Assembly: GCA_947489685.1 (NCBI GenBank)
Contig: CANLEM010000001.1
Location: forward strand, 806,001-870,000
Direction of reading: 5' to 3'
Source: an uncultured Aquimarina sp.
GTDB lineage: Bacteria; Bacteroidota; Bacteroidia; Flavobacteriales; Flavobacteriaceae
DNA: 64,000 nucleotides
The translations under genes and the position numbers were made by a program. The notes under the pieces are model-generated. The model was not told the origin of the DNA, did no database searches, and saw only the letters and a list, made by a program, of their open reading frames with translations. Positions 62,367-64,000 of the stretch are shown piece by piece (within the stretch, counting starts at the first letter, position 1; every line of letters starts with the position of its first letter).

Positions 62367-63335
62367 ATGTCAGTTTTAGTATATACAGAAAGTGAAGGAG
62401 GGAAGTTTAAAAAAGCGGCTTTCGAAGTAGCATCTTATGCAAAAGAGGTGGCTAATATGTTAGGAACAACCGTTACGGCTGTAAGTATAAATGGAGGAGC
62501 GAGTAGTGAGTTAGGTGCTTATGGTGTTGATAAAGTATTAGAGGTTAGTGATGATAAATTATCCGGATTTAGTGCAAAAGCATATGCAGATGTCGTAAAA
62601 CAAGCAGCAGAAAAAGAAGGAGCAAAAGTGGTTGTGGTAAGTTCTACAGCAGATAGTAAGTTTTTAGCGCCGTTATTGTCTGTAAATCTTAATGCAGGTT
62701 ATGCTTCAAATGTAGTTGGGTTACCCGAAAGTACATCTCCATTTACAGTTAAGCGAACCGCTTTTACAAATAAGGCATTTAATATTACAGAGATGTCTAC
62801 TGATGTTAAAGTAATTGGATTGTCAAATAATGCATTTGGATTAAAAGAAAATTCGGGAGCTGCTTCGGCCGAAGCGTTTTCGCCTTCTTTATCTGATGCA
62901 GATTTTGGTGTAAGCGTTACCGCTGTAGATAAGGCTACAGATAAGGTTTCTATTGCTGATGCCGATATTGTTGTCTCTGGAGGACGTGGATTAAAAGGAC
63001 CAGAAAACTGGGGATTGATAGAAGATCTAGCCAACGTTTTGGGAGCAGCTACAGCTTGTTCAAAACCAGTGAGTGATATGGGGTGGAGACCTCATAGCGA
63101 ACATGTAGGGCAGACAGGAAAACCTGTGGCTTCAAATCTTTATATTGCAATAGGAGTTTCTGGGGCAATTCAGCACCTTGCAGGGATTAATGCAAGTAAG
63201 GTGAAGGTGGTTATAAACAACGACCCCGAAGCACCTTTCTTTAAAGCTGCAGACTATGGAATTGTAGGAGATGCTTTTGATGTCGTGCCAAAACTTATTG
63301 AAAAATTAAAGGAATTTAAGGCGAATAACGCATAA
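62367..63335 (+). CDS. etfA: Electron transfer flavoprotein subunit alpha
   Basis: IVVSGGRGLKGPENWGLIEDLANVLGAATACSKPVSDMGWRPHSEHVGQTGKPVASNLYIAIGVSGAIQHLAGI. Confidence 0.97.
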   Translation: MSVLVYTESEGGKFKKAAFEVASYAKEVANMLGTTVTAVSINGGASSELGAYGVDKVLEVSDDKLSGFSAKAYADVVKQAAEKEGAKVVVVSSTADSKFLAPLLSVNLNAGYASNVVGLPESTSPFTVKRTAFTNKAFNITEMSTDVKVIGLSNNAFGLKENSGAASAEAFSPSLSDADFGVSVTAVDKATDKVSIADADIVVSGGRGLKGPENWGLIEDLANVLGAATACSKPVSDMGWRPHSEHVGQTGKPVASNLYIAIGVSGAIQHLAGINASKVKVVINNDPEAPFFKAADYGIVGDAFDVVPKLIEKLKEFKANNA

Positions 63336-63357
63336 TTTTCATAAATTGTGCCCAATT

Positions 63358-63409
63358 AAGGGCTGTTTGAACCTAGGTAAAAGTCCATTTGTTCAAACAG
63401 CCTTTTTTT
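63358..63409 (+). terminator. Terminator of etfBA
   Basis: AAGGGCTGTTTGAAC...GTTCAAACAGCCTTTTTTT. Confidence 0.8.
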
Positions 63410-63422
63410 ATTGAAAAATGTT

Positions 63423-64000
63423 ATGAGTTTAGTTCGACTGAACATAAAAGGGATATCATATAGTCAAACCCAAAATGGGGCATATGCTCTAATCCTTAGT
63501 GAGATGGATGGAGAAAGAAAGTTACCTATAGTAATAGGTGCTTTTGAAGCACAATCTATAGCAATAGCTTTAGAAAAAGAGATTAAACCTCCTCGTCCGT
63601 TAACACATGATCTTTTTAAAAATTTTGCCGATCGATTTGATGTGGTAGTAAAACAAGTTATCATTCATAAATTAGTGGATGGCGTATTTTACTCTAGTAT
63701 TATCTGTGAGAGAGATAAAATTGAAGAGATTATAGATGCGCGAACAAGTGATGCTATTGCATTGGCGCTTCGTTTTCAGGCTCCCATATTTACCTATAAA
63801 AATATTTTGGATCAGGCAGGGATTTATCTTAAGGTAAACCCTAAGAAAGACGATGAAAATGATCCTGAAAGTTTGTTGGTCGATGAATTAGTTTCTGATG
63901 ATGTTGAAATGGTAGGTAAAGAAACTAGTTATAAGGATTTATCTTTGGAGGAGTTAAATAAAATGCTGGACCAAGCGGTTAACAATGAAGACTATGAATT
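63423..64000 (+). CDS. Bifunctional nuclease family protein (DUF151), partial at right edge
   Basis: MSLVRLNIKGISYSQTQNGAYALILSEMDGERKLPIVIGAFEAQSIAIALEKEIKPPRPLTHDLF; ARTSDAIALALRFQAPIF. Absent from the ORF track but open to the edge. Confidence 0.9.
   Translation, partial: MSLVRLNIKGISYSQTQNGAYALILSEMDGERKLPIVIGAFEAQSIAIALEKEIKPPRPLTHDLFKNFADRFDVVVKQVIIHKLVDGVFYSSIICERDKIEEIIDARTSDAIALALRFQAPIFTYKNILDQAGIYLKVNPKKDDENDPESLLVDELVSDDVEMVGKETSYKDLSLEELNKMLDQAVNNEDYE

Noticed and set aside
1-64000. CRISPR array, IS element or transposase
   Set aside because: No regularly spaced direct repeats with unique spacers and no transposase or Cas-like ORF seen in the window; the repeats at 0.4-6.4 kb are hairpins separated by whole genes.

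Overview
AT-rich Bacteroidota chromosome, probably Flavobacteriaceae judging from gene content and TTG-N19-TAnnTTTG promoters. About 57 kb is ordinary housekeeping sequence: murI, two OmpH/Skp genes, bamA, uppS, nadK, pdxJ, tig-clpP-clpX, a folK-dNK fusion, mutS, two tRNAs, hppA/ppa, pdhB, etfBA and others. The most unusual region is the left end (1 to about 6.8 kb). Five same-strand accessory ORFs are separated by imperfect hairpins. In three of the four complete units the 9-10 nt ends flanking each ORF are exact reverse complements of each other, and in the fourth they are diverged. The ends flanking each hairpin share little beyond AAC/GTT. This is the arrangement expected of an integron-like cassette array with attC-like sites, but the sites do not fit the classical RYYYAAC/GTTRRRY consensus and there is no integrase in the window. 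One cassette encodes a large HD-like plus Hsp90/GHKL-like ATPase protein. Other points of interest: a decayed N-terminal remnant of a TIGR03916-like radical SAM gene next to its usual partner (TIGR03915-like), a duplicated two-gene secreted-protein module, paired palindromic operators over the promoter of an S24-type repressor, and a lipoprotein made of 11-residue repeats. All family calls come from reading the proteins; no searches were run.
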